Counted from the stretch's first letter, positions 1 to 6,651 are shown. The stretch: DNA of 11,590 nucleotides from JBCDBL01 sp039183635 (GCA_039183635.1 JBCDBL010000124.1:1-11590); one strand, 5' to 3'. Made by a program: numbers and translations. The notes: a model not told the origin generated them from the letters alone.

Positions 1-46
1 AGCGTTTCCAGGCGAAGTGTGTGCGGTTCGCCGTCCGGAAAGGCTT
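1..46. repeat. Hairpin repeat, type A, copy 1 (possibly cut by window edge)
   Basis: A strong stem-loop just past the stop of the CE15-like gene. The inner stem is GGCGAA (11-16) with TTCGCC (27-32) around the loop GTGTGTGCGG (17-26). The outer stem is TTTCC (5-9) with GGAAA (37-41), extended by A1-T45, G2-C44 and C3-G43 with a G4/G42 mismatch. A10 faces GTCC (33-36) as an internal loop. A second copy lies at 6596-6640, downstream of pleD. No T run follows on the minus strand, so it is not a standard intrinsic terminator, though it could protect a 3' end. The element may continue left of the window. It resembles dispersed repeats I associate with alphaproteobacterial genomes, which I have not checked. 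Confidence 0.75.
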
Positions 47-70
47 TGGAATGACGATTATCGTGTGTAT

Positions 71-1342
71 TTAATTGCCGGTGTCCGTTTGAGCATCGAG
101 AAAGCTCAGGAACGCTTCCCAATCGGCGCCGTTCACGCCATGTCCGCCGGGCCGCATATGAAAGGCGATGTCCGCATCGTAGTTAATGTCGACAAGATTC
201 GGTTGGTCGAGCCCGTTCCCGCCAAACAATTCGTAGACCGGATCGGCGCCTTCGGCGGCCCGAAAGGCGCCGACCGGGTCCGACCACACATCCCGGCGCG
301 CGTTGCCGAGCAACACAGGCCGCGGCGCGATCAACGCGATCAACATGTGCTGGTCGATGGGCAGGTCCCCCTCGCGGCCCGCATAGGCCGCGTAGATCGG
401 GGCGAACCAGTGGGGGTAGCTTGTGGTGATCTGCTTTAAGCTTTCACCTGCTTTGGAGCGTGTAAGGGTGGCGCCGCCCGTTCCCGACTGGTGGGCGAGC
501 ACGATATCAATGCGCTCGTCGTATGCCGCCGCAACAAGGGCGGATTTGCCGAGGCGAGAGTGCCCGTATACTGCGATTTTATCGGCGTCAAAGCGGTCAA
601 GGGTCTCTAAAACATCGACGACGCGCGACACGCCCCAGGCCCAGGCCCCGATGGCGCCCCAGCGTTTCATCTTGTCCTGCGTCGTATGGAAGGCGGCAAG
701 GGCCGACTGCGCAGTTTCATCTTTATCCGGTACGATATCGCCAGGGTAAACAGCGGCGTAAGCGTAACCGCGTTCGATGATTTTTTCGAGCGGTGCGGTT
801 TGAATATGCTCGCCAAGAATGCGGATAATAATGGGTTCGGCCCAACTCCCGTCACACATACCCGGCGCGTTTTTCGAGCGTGTGACGCCGTTAAGGGGAA
901 CAGCGTTATGATTTCCACAAAAGTTCTGTGCAATGATGACGGGCAATGGCCCCGGGACATTTGTAGGCGTGATGAGAACGACGCCGAACTGAACTTCACC
1001 CTCGGCGTTTGGCGCTTTCACCATCAATTCTTCCACGCGGGCCGCGCCATTAAAGGCGTTTTCGCTGACGACCCGCTGGTCGATAATTGACGCTTTGGAG
1101 GGCGGTGGGAAATAGCCGTAGACGTAGGATTGAAATAACTCCCGCAACAGCGGCGCGCGGCGTTCACGCCAATCCTCCGCGTCGACGACGTCCGGCGCGC
1201 CGTTTAGGGGCGCAAGAATTGGCGGTGATGCGGCCTCGCCGTTCGCCTCTTCCGGCGCGGTTTTCAACCAGACGCATCCGCCAAGGGCGACGGCCGCGAT
1301 CGCCATTGCGGCCGTTTTGATCAATACGCCTTCGATGGTCAT
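71..1342 (-). CDS. CE15-like (glucuronoyl esterase-type) alpha/beta-hydrolase lipoprotein
   Basis: 423 aa. Residues 1-23 form a lipoprotein signal ending in the lipobox ALGGC, so Cys23 would be lipidated and the enzyme held at the cell envelope. The body looks like carbohydrate esterase family 15. It has VYPGDI (198-203), a GAWAWGVSR helix (232-240), the nucleophile elbow GHSRLGKSA (260-268, Ser262), SGTGGATLTR (286-295), PHWF (310-313) and the catalytic-His region RPGGHG (397-402, His401). Classical members cleave ester links between glucuronic acid on xylan and lignin alcohols. Here the classical ESG glutamate reads as Gln285, so the acid of the triad probably lies elsewhere, perhaps Asp351 in DVWSDP. 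The substrate is therefore uncertain, and a broader esterase or hydrolase role is possible. The start is supported by AAAGGGGGG five bases upstream. It is separated from the co-oriented RidA-family gene by a repeat, so it is probably transcribed alone. Confidence 0.85.
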   Translation of the reverse strand: MTIEGVLIKTAAMAIAAVALGGCVWLKTAPEEANGEAASPPILAPLNGAPDVVDAEDWRERRAPLLRELFQSYVYGYFPPPSKASIIDQRVVSENAFNGAARVEELMVKAPNAEGEVQFGVVLITPTNVPGPLPVIIAQNFCGNHNAVPLNGVTRSKNAPGMCDGSWAEPIIIRILGEHIQTAPLEKIIERGYAYAAVYPGDIVPDKDETAQSALAAFHTTQDKMKRWGAIGAWAWGVSRVVDVLETLDRFDADKIAVYGHSRLGKSALVAAAYDERIDIVLAHQSGTGGATLTRSKAGESLKQITTSYPHWFAPIYAAYAGREGDLPIDQHMLIALIAPRPVLLGNARRDVWSDPVGAFRAAEGADPVYELFGGNGLDQPNLVDINYDADIAFHMRPGGHGVNGADWEAFLSFLDAQTDTGN

Positions 1343-1437
1343 GCGTTCCCCCCTTTCGCGATTTGGTCTTAACCGCTTGACTTAAGCGACGCTCGCCTAA
1401 GGGGTCAACGCACAGCCTCGTGAGCGCGTTTGCGCGT

Positions 1438-1659
1438 TAGAGCGTGCCGCGCAAAAGTATGCGCCGGTTTTTGTGAAAAAGGTCGAACGCTTGTTCGACC
1501 GTCAAAAATCTAAAGATTGTTGACAATTAGGCCTTCTTTCCAGTCATCCCGGATCGCTCGGTTTGCGCCCCAAATCCTGGCGGATTTGGGTCAGTTCGAG
1601 CATGCCTCGGACGGCGTCCGGGATGACGGAATAATTTCAATTGCCTGGACAGGCCTTAG
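1438..1659 (+). repeat. Long composite repeat, type B, copy 1 (short form)
   Basis: This element fills most of the 313-bp gap between the CE15-like gene and the RidA-family gene and matches 9780-10098 in the same orientation. In order it holds: a weak AAAA/TTTT hairpin with the apical sequence AAG-TATGCGC-CGG-TT (about 1441-1477); an inverted repeat GGTCGAAC-GCTT-GTTCGACC (1481-1500); a TTGACAATTAGGCC block; an outer 11-bp inverted repeat GTCATCCCGGA (1543-1553) and TCCGGGATGAC (1617-1627); and inside it a hairpin CCCAAATCC-TGGC-GGATTTGGG (1569-1590). It ends in GGCCTTAG (1652-1659), which contains the stop codon of the neighbouring minus-strand gene. It lacks a 94-nt segment present in copy 2. 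No protein-coding content was seen. The rest of the gap, 1343-1437, shows no clear promoter. Confidence 0.85.
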
Positions 1660-2123
1660 TCGATTTCAAAAATGGCGTCGACTTCCACGGCCACATTAAA
1701 GGGCAGGCTGGGGGTGCCTACAGCGGCGCGGGCTTGGCGGCCGGCGTCGTCAAAAACGGCGACCATGAGGTCCGATGCGCCGTTTATGACCTTCGGCTGG
1801 TCGGCGAAGTCCAGGCCGCAATTGACGAATCCGCCAAGTTTTACGACGCGCTTCACCCGGGATAAATCGCCGCCGCAGGCGTCTTTCACCTGGGCGATGA
1901 GGTTCAGGGCGCAGAGTTTCGCCGCCGCCTGGCCTTCTTCGATCGAAAGATCCGCACCGACCTTGCCGGTGGTCAACTCGCCCTCGCCGTTGATGGAGAT
2001 TTGACCCGATACGAACACAAGCGATCCGGTAACAATATAAGGGGCGTAGGTTGCGACGGGGCTCATCGGCTCCGGCAATGTCAGTCCCAGGTCTTTCAAA
2101 CGCGTTTCGGCGTCGCTCATCAC
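1656..2123 (-). CDS. RidA/YjgF/UK114-family protein
   Basis: 155 aa, a typical length for the YER057c/UK114-like subgroup whose members start with an LGLxLPEP-type sequence. Recognisable pieces are LGLTLPEP (12-19), VFVSGQI (36-42), GKVGADLSIEEGQAAAKLCALN (53-74), VKRVVKLGGFVN (90-101), DQPKVINGASDLM (108-120) and RAAVGTPSLPFNVAVEVDAIFE (132-153). Classical RidA proteins hydrolyse reactive enamine/imine intermediates from PLP enzymes, using an Arg that here aligns with Arg132. Whether this subgroup does the same is not established, so no gene symbol is given. The protein is soluble with no signal sequence. Two adjacent ATGs start the frame (2123 and 2120), behind AAAAAGGGGAG. It lies 74 nt downstream of the GGDEF gene on the same strand, so the two could be co-transcribed. 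The TAA stop lies inside the terminal bases of the type B repeat. Confidence 0.92.
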   Translation of the reverse strand: MMSDAETRLKDLGLTLPEPMSPVATYAPYIVTGSLVFVSGQISINGEGELTTGKVGADLSIEEGQAAAKLCALNLIAQVKDACGGDLSRVKRVVKLGGFVNCGLDFADQPKVINGASDLMVAVFDDAGRQARAAVGTPSLPFNVAVEVDAIFEID

Positions 2124-2197
2124 ACTCGTCTCCCCTTTTTGGTCAGTGATCGGGGAGGGTTATGACGCGCGACGCCGGATCCTGCAAGACAGTATAG

Positions 2198-2881
2198 TTA
2201 CGCTGCGGCGGAGCGATGTTTGTCGCGATACATTTGCGCATCGGCCCGGCGCAGTATGTCAGCTGCGTCGGATTGCGGTCCGTAAACGGCAGAGCCGATG
2301 CTGGCGCCGACTTTTAGAGGCGCGCCTTTGTAAATCGCTTCAGCTGCGGTCACTGTGTTGCGTATTTTTGCGACGACATCGTCGACAGCTTCTGCGTCGG
2401 CATGGGTGAGCAGAAGGCCGAACTCGTCTCCCCCGAGGCGTGCGGCGTAGTCGGTGGCGCGCACGCTTTGTTTCAAGGCTCTTGCGACGGCGCGTAAGAC
2501 AGCATCGCCGGCGGCATGTCCGTAACCGTCATTGACGCCTTTGAACCCGTCAAGGTCGATATAGACCACGAGACCTGTTTCGCCATGGCGTGCGGCGTTG
2601 GCGAGCGCGCGTTTCAGCGCGTTGTTGAAGCCTCTGCGATTTATGAGACCGGTCAGCTCGTCCGTTTCCGCAAGATTTTCCAAATAAAAAATACGTTCGC
2701 TTTGGGCGGAGATACGCTGCTCCGCCTCCGCGGCGTATTCCAGGACATCTTCCAAAAGACCGCGCCATCTATCCTCAATCGGACCGCTGAGAGACGCCAA
2801 ACGAATCTGTTCGGCGAAGCGTCCGACGACGGGGTTCTGCTCCGGGCGCAGGCTGTAAACCGAGGGTGCGTATTGGGGCAT
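2198..2881 (-). CDS. Diguanylate cyclase, GGDEF domain, no sensor domain
   Basis: 227 aa. It makes c-di-GMP from two GTP. Residues 1-60 carry no known sensor domain that I recognise and no membrane segment. About 45-72 looks like a helical, coiled-coil linker running into the usual DELTGLINRRGF start of a GGDEF domain (74-85). The metal-binding IDLDGFKGVND (108-118), the active-site GGDEF (150-154) and the inhibitory I-site RATD (141-144, exactly five residues before GGDEF) are all present, so it should be active and product-inhibited. A coiled-coil alone suggests control by dimerisation or by a partner. AAGGAGG lies seven bases before the ATG and fixes the start. It is a second cyclase near pleD. 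Similar short coiled-coil GGDEF proteins occur in alphaproteobacteria, but I cannot name this one's orthologue. Confidence 0.93.
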   Translation of the reverse strand: MPQYAPSVYSLRPEQNPVVGRFAEQIRLASLSGPIEDRWRGLLEDVLEYAAEAEQRISAQSERIFYLENLAETDELTGLINRRGFNNALKRALANAARHGETGLVVYIDLDGFKGVNDGYGHAAGDAVLRAVARALKQSVRATDYAARLGGDEFGLLLTHADAEAVDDVVAKIRNTVTAAEAIYKGAPLKVGASIGSAVYGPQSDAADILRRADAQMYRDKHRSAAA

Positions 2882-2962
2882 GTTTTGGCCTCCTTATGGG
2901 ATTGCGTCAAAAACGTCTTAGGGGCAGTCGCAAAGGGGAGGCCATTCTTCATGTTTCAATAA

Positions 2963-2989
2963 AATACAATAAAATCATATAATTGTATT
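2963..2989. promoter_or_regulatory. AT-rich inverted repeat upstream of the GGDEF gene
   Basis: AATACAAT (2963-2970) and ATTGTATT (2982-2989) form a perfect 8-bp inverted repeat with an 11-nt spacer. It sits in a nearly GC-free stretch about 80-110 nt upstream of the GGDEF start. On the minus strand it includes TACAAT and TATGAT, both one or two changes from a -10 box, and on the plus strand it holds TATAAT (2978-2983), but no good -35 pairs with any of them. It may be a promoter with an operator. The repeat is seen directly; the role is inference. Confidence 0.4.
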
Positions 2990-3197
2990 ATTTTCCTCAG
3001 TTAACCATAGAGCTTTCGCCTCTGGTCTAGCGGCGTCTTTTTCCCCCAAAGGAGGCAGTTTTTTCCGCCTGCGCGTACGGATTTTCAGACATGCATACCG
3101 ATGACGGGGTGGTGTTATGGGGCAAGGGCGAGGGTCTACCCAGAGCGGGGTGTGTGCGATGCGGATCAGACGAAGGTCGTCTCACGCGCTCAAAATG

Positions 3198-3236
3198 AAA
3201 AAACGCCAGAGCCGTTTGCCGACAAAAGACAACGGC
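3198..3236 (-). terminator. Probable dinB terminator
   Basis: Reading the minus strand about 20 nt past the dinB stop, GCCGTT and AACGGC (plus-strand 3211-3216 and 3231-3236) can pair across a 14-nt loop. After seven more bases comes a TTTTTT run (AAAAAA at 3198-3203). The gap between stem and U run is longer than ideal. An alternative outer CGCC/GGCG pairing brings the stem right against the U run. Confidence 0.4.
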
Positions 3237-3255
3237 GAACAGCATAATTAGAGCG

Positions 3256-4551
3256 CTATCGCGTCGTCTTTCCTAAAACGCGGCCCGCGCTGATGGCGGC
3301 GTCTCCGAATTTCGCCCGGATGGCGTCGACGGCGCGTTCGACATTTTCGGTTTTCTCATCGCCGTGGGCGAACAGGTCATGCTGCGCCGTTTCTCCGGCG
3401 GGGGTGAGGTCTGATATGCCGACGCCGATCAACCGGTAAGCTTCAGCGCCCGCCGCCGCCTTGAGAAGTTCACGGGCGCTTTTAAACAAAGCGCGGGCGA
3501 GGTTGGTCGGCCGATCGAGGCTTTCCCGGCGCGTGAGGATGCGAAAATTCGCCGTTTTCAGTTTTAGCGTCACAACGCGGCCTGCGATGTTCTTCGCCTT
3601 CGCCCGTTTTGAAACTTTCTCGCACAAAGGCCATAGCCTGTCCTCCAGAGCGGCGACGGCGCGCAAGTCTTCGTTGAAGGTGGTTTCGGCCGAGACGCTT
3701 TTCATAGGCTCCGGCGCATGGACGGTCCGGGCGTCCTCGCCATGGGACAGTTTTGAAAGACGCAACCCCATGGCGCCGTAACGGTCGGCGAGCGCCTTGG
3801 TTTCCATTCGTTGGATTTGGCCAAGTGTGTAAAGCCCGTCCTTTTCAAGCCGCGCCGAAAATGATTTGCCGACGCCCCAAATAAACGACACCGGCTTGTC
3901 GGCGAGAAAGGACAGAGTCTCCGCCTTGCCGATCACGGAAAACCCCCTTGGTTTGTCGAGGTCAGAGGCGACTTTGGCGAGAAACTTGTTATGACTGAGG
4001 CCAATGGAAACGGTGACGCCGACTTTACGCTCCACTTCGGCGGCGATCTTGGCCAGGGTTTCCGCCGGCGGGCCGCCATGCAGGCGTTCCGTACCTGATA
4101 AATCCAAAAACGCCTCATCGATGGACAGGGGCTGCACAAGGGGCGTCGCCGCTTCCATAATCGCGCGGATGGCCCGGGACGCTTCGATATATTTTTCGAA
4201 ATTTGGCCGCACCACCACGGCGTGGGGGCATGCTTTCAGGGCCTTGAACATCGGCATCGCAGACTTCACGCCATATGTGCGCGCCACATAGCAAGCCGTT
4301 GAAACAACGCCCCTTTTGCCGCCGCCGACAATAACAGGCCTGTCGGCCAGCTCCGGGGCGTCGCGCTTTTCGATCGCGGCGAAAAACGCATCGCAGTCAA
4401 TGTGCGCGATTGACAGGCCGATTAACTCCCCATGGGCGATCATGCGGCGGGACCCGCAGACGGCGCAGCGCGTTAGGCCGCTCCGCCCATGACTGAAACA
4501 ATCTCTGCACAGGCTCTTTGAATTTTGCGGCGTGTTGGCTGGGGGGGTCAT
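3256..4551 (-). CDS. dinB: DNA polymerase IV (Y-family) with N-terminal Cys4 finger
   Basis: 431 aa error-prone translesion polymerase. Residues 15-32 form a CxxC...CxxC finger (Cys15, 18, 29, 32), an extension typical of many alphaproteobacterial DinB proteins and absent from E. coli DinB. The polymerase begins at about 48 with AHIDCDAFFAAIE (Asp52). It continues through RPVIVGG (71-77), the YVARTYGVKSAMP finger region (88-100) and the catalytic SIDEAFLDLSG (143-153, Asp145 and Glu146). The thumb HhH region is near 223-236 and the little finger runs to about 385. QHDLF (390-394) fits the QxxLF beta-clamp-binding motif. The start is chosen to keep the Cys4 finger. No clear Shine-Dalgarno is seen, and Met37 would be the fallback start. 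It is divergent from divK across 194 bp. DinB is often SOS-controlled, but I see no canonical alphaproteobacterial LexA box (GTTC-N7-GTTC) here. Confidence 0.95.
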   Translation of the reverse strand: MTPPANTPQNSKSLCRDCFSHGRSGLTRCAVCGSRRMIAHGELIGLSIAHIDCDAFFAAIEKRDAPELADRPVIVGGGKRGVVSTACYVARTYGVKSAMPMFKALKACPHAVVVRPNFEKYIEASRAIRAIMEAATPLVQPLSIDEAFLDLSGTERLHGGPPAETLAKIAAEVERKVGVTVSIGLSHNKFLAKVASDLDKPRGFSVIGKAETLSFLADKPVSFIWGVGKSFSARLEKDGLYTLGQIQRMETKALADRYGAMGLRLSKLSHGEDARTVHAPEPMKSVSAETTFNEDLRAVAALEDRLWPLCEKVSKRAKAKNIAGRVVTLKLKTANFRILTRRESLDRPTNLARALFKSARELLKAAAGAEAYRLIGVGISDLTPAGETAQHDLFAHGDEKTENVERAVDAIRAKFGDAAISAGRVLGKTTR

Positions 4552-4604
4552 GGACGTACTAAAAATTTATGCGCGCAATTAACCAACTATAGCCATCGAA
4601 AGTG

Positions 4605-4637
4605 GCGAAGGCTTCGCTTTTGTTCAGGTGTTCAGGC
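4605..4637. promoter_or_regulatory. Dyad and tandem TGTTCAGG repeat in the dinB/divK divergent region
   Basis: GCGAAG-G-CTTCGC (4605-4617) is a perfect odd palindrome. A few bases on, TGTTCAGG is repeated head to tail (4621-4628, 4629-4636). They lie between two divergent starts, about 55-85 nt from the dinB ATG and over 100 nt from the divK ATG, so they could be operator elements. On the minus strand a TATAGT near 4587-4592 could serve as a dinB -10, without a good -35. Function is inferred from position only. Confidence 0.3.
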
Positions 4638-4745
4638 GTTTTGCGGCTCGCCGCTTTAAATATTTGATTAATGTTCTTCGAGTGGAATGCAGCTTCAAAG
4701 GCATCCGATTCGGATGTTGAACGAGTAGTTGCGAAGCGAGAAGAC

Positions 4746-5147
4746 ATGAGCGTCGTGGAGAAGCTGGACCTGTCTGAAAACGCCAAAACCGTGATGATCG
4801 TCGAGGACAATGAGCTGAACATGAAACTGTTTCATGATCTGCTCACCGCCTACGGCTATGAAACGGTGCAGACCCGTGACGGCATGGAGGCGTTGGACCT
4901 CGCCCGCCGTTATCGGCCGGACCTCATTTTGATGGATATCCAGTTGCCCGAGGTCTCTGGACTTGAAGTTACGAAATGGTTGAAAGACGACGACGAGCTT
5001 GCCGACATTCCGGTTATCGCCGTTACGGCTTTCGCTATGAAGGGGGATGAGGAGCGGATTCGACAGGGCGGATGCGAAGATTACATTGCAAAACCCATTT
5101 CCGTGTCCGGTTTTTTAGAAAAAGTGAAGTATTTTCTTGAAGACTAG
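4746..5147 (+). CDS. divK: Single-domain response regulator DivK
   Basis: 133 aa, all receiver domain with no output domain. It matches Caulobacter DivK nearly throughout: VMIVEDNELNMKLFHDLL (16-33), acidic pair Glu20/Asp21, phospho-acceptor Asp64 in LILMDIQLPE (60-69), GLEVTKWLK (72-80), VTAFAMKGDEERI (93-105, switch Thr94) and AKPIS (115-119, Lys116). In the Caulobacter pathway DivK is phosphorylated by DivJ, dephosphorylated by PleC and acts through DivL/CckA to lower CtrA activity. An in-frame ATG at 4671 would add 25 residues unlike the family. The ATG at 4746 leaves about ten extra N-terminal residues compared with Caulobacter, and the next ATG would clip the first beta-strand. pleD follows after 60 nt and is probably co-transcribed. 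CtrA control is known in relatives, but only a poor CtrA-like site is visible here. Confidence 0.97.
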   Translation: MSVVEKLDLSENAKTVMIVEDNELNMKLFHDLLTAYGYETVQTRDGMEALDLARRYRPDLILMDIQLPEVSGLEVTKWLKDDDELADIPVIAVTAFAMKGDEERIRQGGCEDYIAKPISVSGFLEKVKYFLED

Positions 5148-5207
5148 CCTCCAGACACGGTCGGACAGGTCGTGTAGGCAAGTGTTAGGGAGGCGTCAGA
5201 CGCTATC

Positions 5208-6584
5208 ATGACGGCGCGCATTCTTGTCGTCGACGACCTTGAGCCAAATGTTAAATTGCTCGAGGCCAAGTTGATGGCGGAGTATTTCGAGGTCGTGACC
5301 GCTATGAGCGGCGCGGACGCCTTGACCATAGCGGCCGAGGAGCAGCCGGATATTGTCCTTTTGGATGTGATGATGCCGGAAATGGACGGGTTCGAAGTCT
5401 GTCGGCATTTAAAGAACAATCCCGCCACCGAGCACATTCCGGTCGTCATGGTGACCGCCCTCGACCAGCAATCTGACCGTGTCGCCGGCCTGGAGGCCGG
5501 GGCCGATGATTTTCTCACGAAGCCGGTCGAGGACGTGGCGCTGTTCGCCCGCGTTAAAAGTCTCACGCGCCTGAAGATGATGACGGACGAGCTGCGCTTG
5601 CGTGAAAGTACGAGCGCCGAGCTTGGTCTGTTGCCCGATGACGCGCGTCAGATGGATGATGAGAAAGTCGCTCATATTCTTGTTATCGACGATGACGCCC
5701 GCCAGGCGGAGAAAGTGAAGTTTGGGATTGGCGAGCCCCATGTGGTTGCGATCGAATCCGATGAGGTCGCCGCGATAGCGTTGTCGCGCGACAACGATTA
5801 CGATCTTATCATTGTAAACTTGAACCGTCAGGAGGGGGACGGCTTGCGCTTGTGTTCCCAACTGCGGTCTTTGGAGCAGACGCGCCACACGCCGGTTTTG
5901 ATCGCGGTGCAAAAAGATGATGTCAAACGTCTTGTGCGCGCCCTTGAAATGGGTGTGAACGACTATCTGGTCAAGCCAATCGACCCGAATGAACTATCCG
6001 CGCGGGTAAGAACGCAATTACGGCGTAAGCGCTATACGGAACGTTTGCAGACGAATTTTCAGCTCAGCCTTGAGGTTGCGGTCACCGACACCCTGACGGG
6101 GCTCTATAATCGCCGTTATTTGGCGAACCATCTGCGCGCCCTTTTCGACAGCATGACGGCGAAAAAGCGCCCCTTGTCAGTGATGTTCCTCGATATCGAT
6201 TACTTTAAGAAAATCAATGACAGCTATGGGCACGACGCAGGCGATCTTGTACTGAAAGAGTTTGCGCGGCGCTTGTCTTCAAACGTGCGTGGAATCGATC
6301 TGGCGTGCCGATACGGTGGAGAAGAATTTGTGGTCGTTATGCCGGATACGGATCAAGGCTTCGCCTACATGGTTGCGGAGCGGCTGCGTCAGGATATCGC
6401 TGATGAGCCCGTGTCTCTTGGCGAATCTGAGGCCGATCTGAACGTTACGGTTAGCATCGGCATCGCCACCAGCGGCGCGGGCAGCGGCATTGAGAGCCCG
6501 CAGGATTTGATCCAGCGCGCCGACGAGGCTCTTTATGACGCCAAAAACGGCGGGCGAAACCGCGTCGTCGCCGATGCAGCTTAA
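5208..6584 (+). CDS. pleD: Response regulator and diguanylate cyclase PleD (REC-REC-GGDEF)
   Basis: 458 aa, close to the Caulobacter protein in length and order. REC1 (about 2-120) has the acidic pair Asp9/Asp10, phospho-acceptor Asp53 in LLDVMMPEMDG and Lys105. REC2 (about 155-270) has Asn204 in place of the phospho-Asp (IIVNLNRQEGDGL), as in known PleD, where this domain serves dimerisation. The GGDEF domain starts at DTLTGLYNRRYL (294-305) and has the metal site FLDIDYFKKIND (327-338), the I-site RGID (361-364) and the active site GGEEF (370-374). Phosphorylated PleD dimerises and makes c-di-GMP, driving the flagellated-to-stalked or sessile switch in Caulobacter. GGGAGG-like bases lie about 14 nt before the ATG, a rather long gap. 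The stop is followed by a type A repeat, then a terminator shared with rpmG. Confidence 0.98.
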   Translation: MTARILVVDDLEPNVKLLEAKLMAEYFEVVTAMSGADALTIAAEEQPDIVLLDVMMPEMDGFEVCRHLKNNPATEHIPVVMVTALDQQSDRVAGLEAGADDFLTKPVEDVALFARVKSLTRLKMMTDELRLRESTSAELGLLPDDARQMDDEKVAHILVIDDDARQAEKVKFGIGEPHVVAIESDEVAAIALSRDNDYDLIIVNLNRQEGDGLRLCSQLRSLEQTRHTPVLIAVQKDDVKRLVRALEMGVNDYLVKPIDPNELSARVRTQLRRKRYTERLQTNFQLSLEVAVTDTLTGLYNRRYLANHLRALFDSMTAKKRPLSVMFLDIDYFKKINDSYGHDAGDLVLKEFARRLSSNVRGIDLACRYGGEEFVVVMPDTDQGFAYMVAERLRQDIADEPVSLGESEADLNVTVSIGIATSGAGSGIESPQDLIQRADEALYDAKNGGRNRVVADAA

Positions 6585-6595
6585 GATAAGTCTAA

Positions 6596-6640
6596 AGCCT
6601 TTCCAGGCCAAGTGTGTACGGTTGGCCGTCCGCAAATGGG
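6596..6640 (+). repeat. Hairpin repeat, type A, copy 2 (first hairpin)
   Basis: Starts 12 nt after the pleD stop. GGCCAA (6606-6611) pairs with TTGGCC (6622-6627) around GTGTGTACGG (6612-6621). The outer TTTCC (6600-6604) pairs imperfectly with GCAAA (6632-6636). Compared with copy 1 at positions 1-46, the stem has changed on both sides (GCGAA/TTCGC to GCCAA/TTGGC) and pairing is kept, while the loop differs at one base. It is followed by a short A-rich link and the hairpin at 6652-6698. I believe the two hairpins form one composite repeat unit. Confidence 0.8.
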
Positions 6641-6651
6641 AAAAAACAAAG

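Larger units (their letters stand above)
2882..3255. other. 374-bp gap between the GGDEF gene and dinB
   Basis: No convincing gene. The part next to the GGDEF start (2957-2995) is strikingly AT-rich for this GC-rich window and holds an inverted repeat, described separately. On the minus strand an ATG at 3092 opens a 21-codon frame (begins MSENPYAQAE, ends in a basic GGKRRR) that stops at 3027. It has no clear ribosome binding site, so I do not call it a gene. A small hairpin AGACGA-AGG-TCGTCT lies near 3168-3182. The dinB-proximal end holds a probable terminator. Confidence 0.5.

Noticed and set aside
3027..3245. 72-codon minus-strand frame running through the gap after dinB
   Set aside because: The first 50 codons give low-complexity, Arg/Pro/His-rich, non-protein-like sequence and cross the probable dinB terminator. 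Only the last 21 codons look at all plausible.
2882..3255. A structured small RNA such as 6S RNA in the gap between the GGDEF gene and dinB
   Set aside because: Only short local hairpins are visible, with no long closing stem, central bubble or SRP-like tetraloop motif. The AT-rich end and dinB terminator explain most of the structure.
4671..4745. Extended DivK start at the upstream ATG (4671)
   Set aside because: It would add 25 residues with no counterpart in DivK, and that ATG overlaps the AT-rich upstream region.
5208..6584. Loss of the phospho-acceptor Asp in the second receiver domain of PleD (Asn204)
   Set aside because: The same degenerate second receiver is normal for PleD, where it serves dimerisation, so it is not a novelty.
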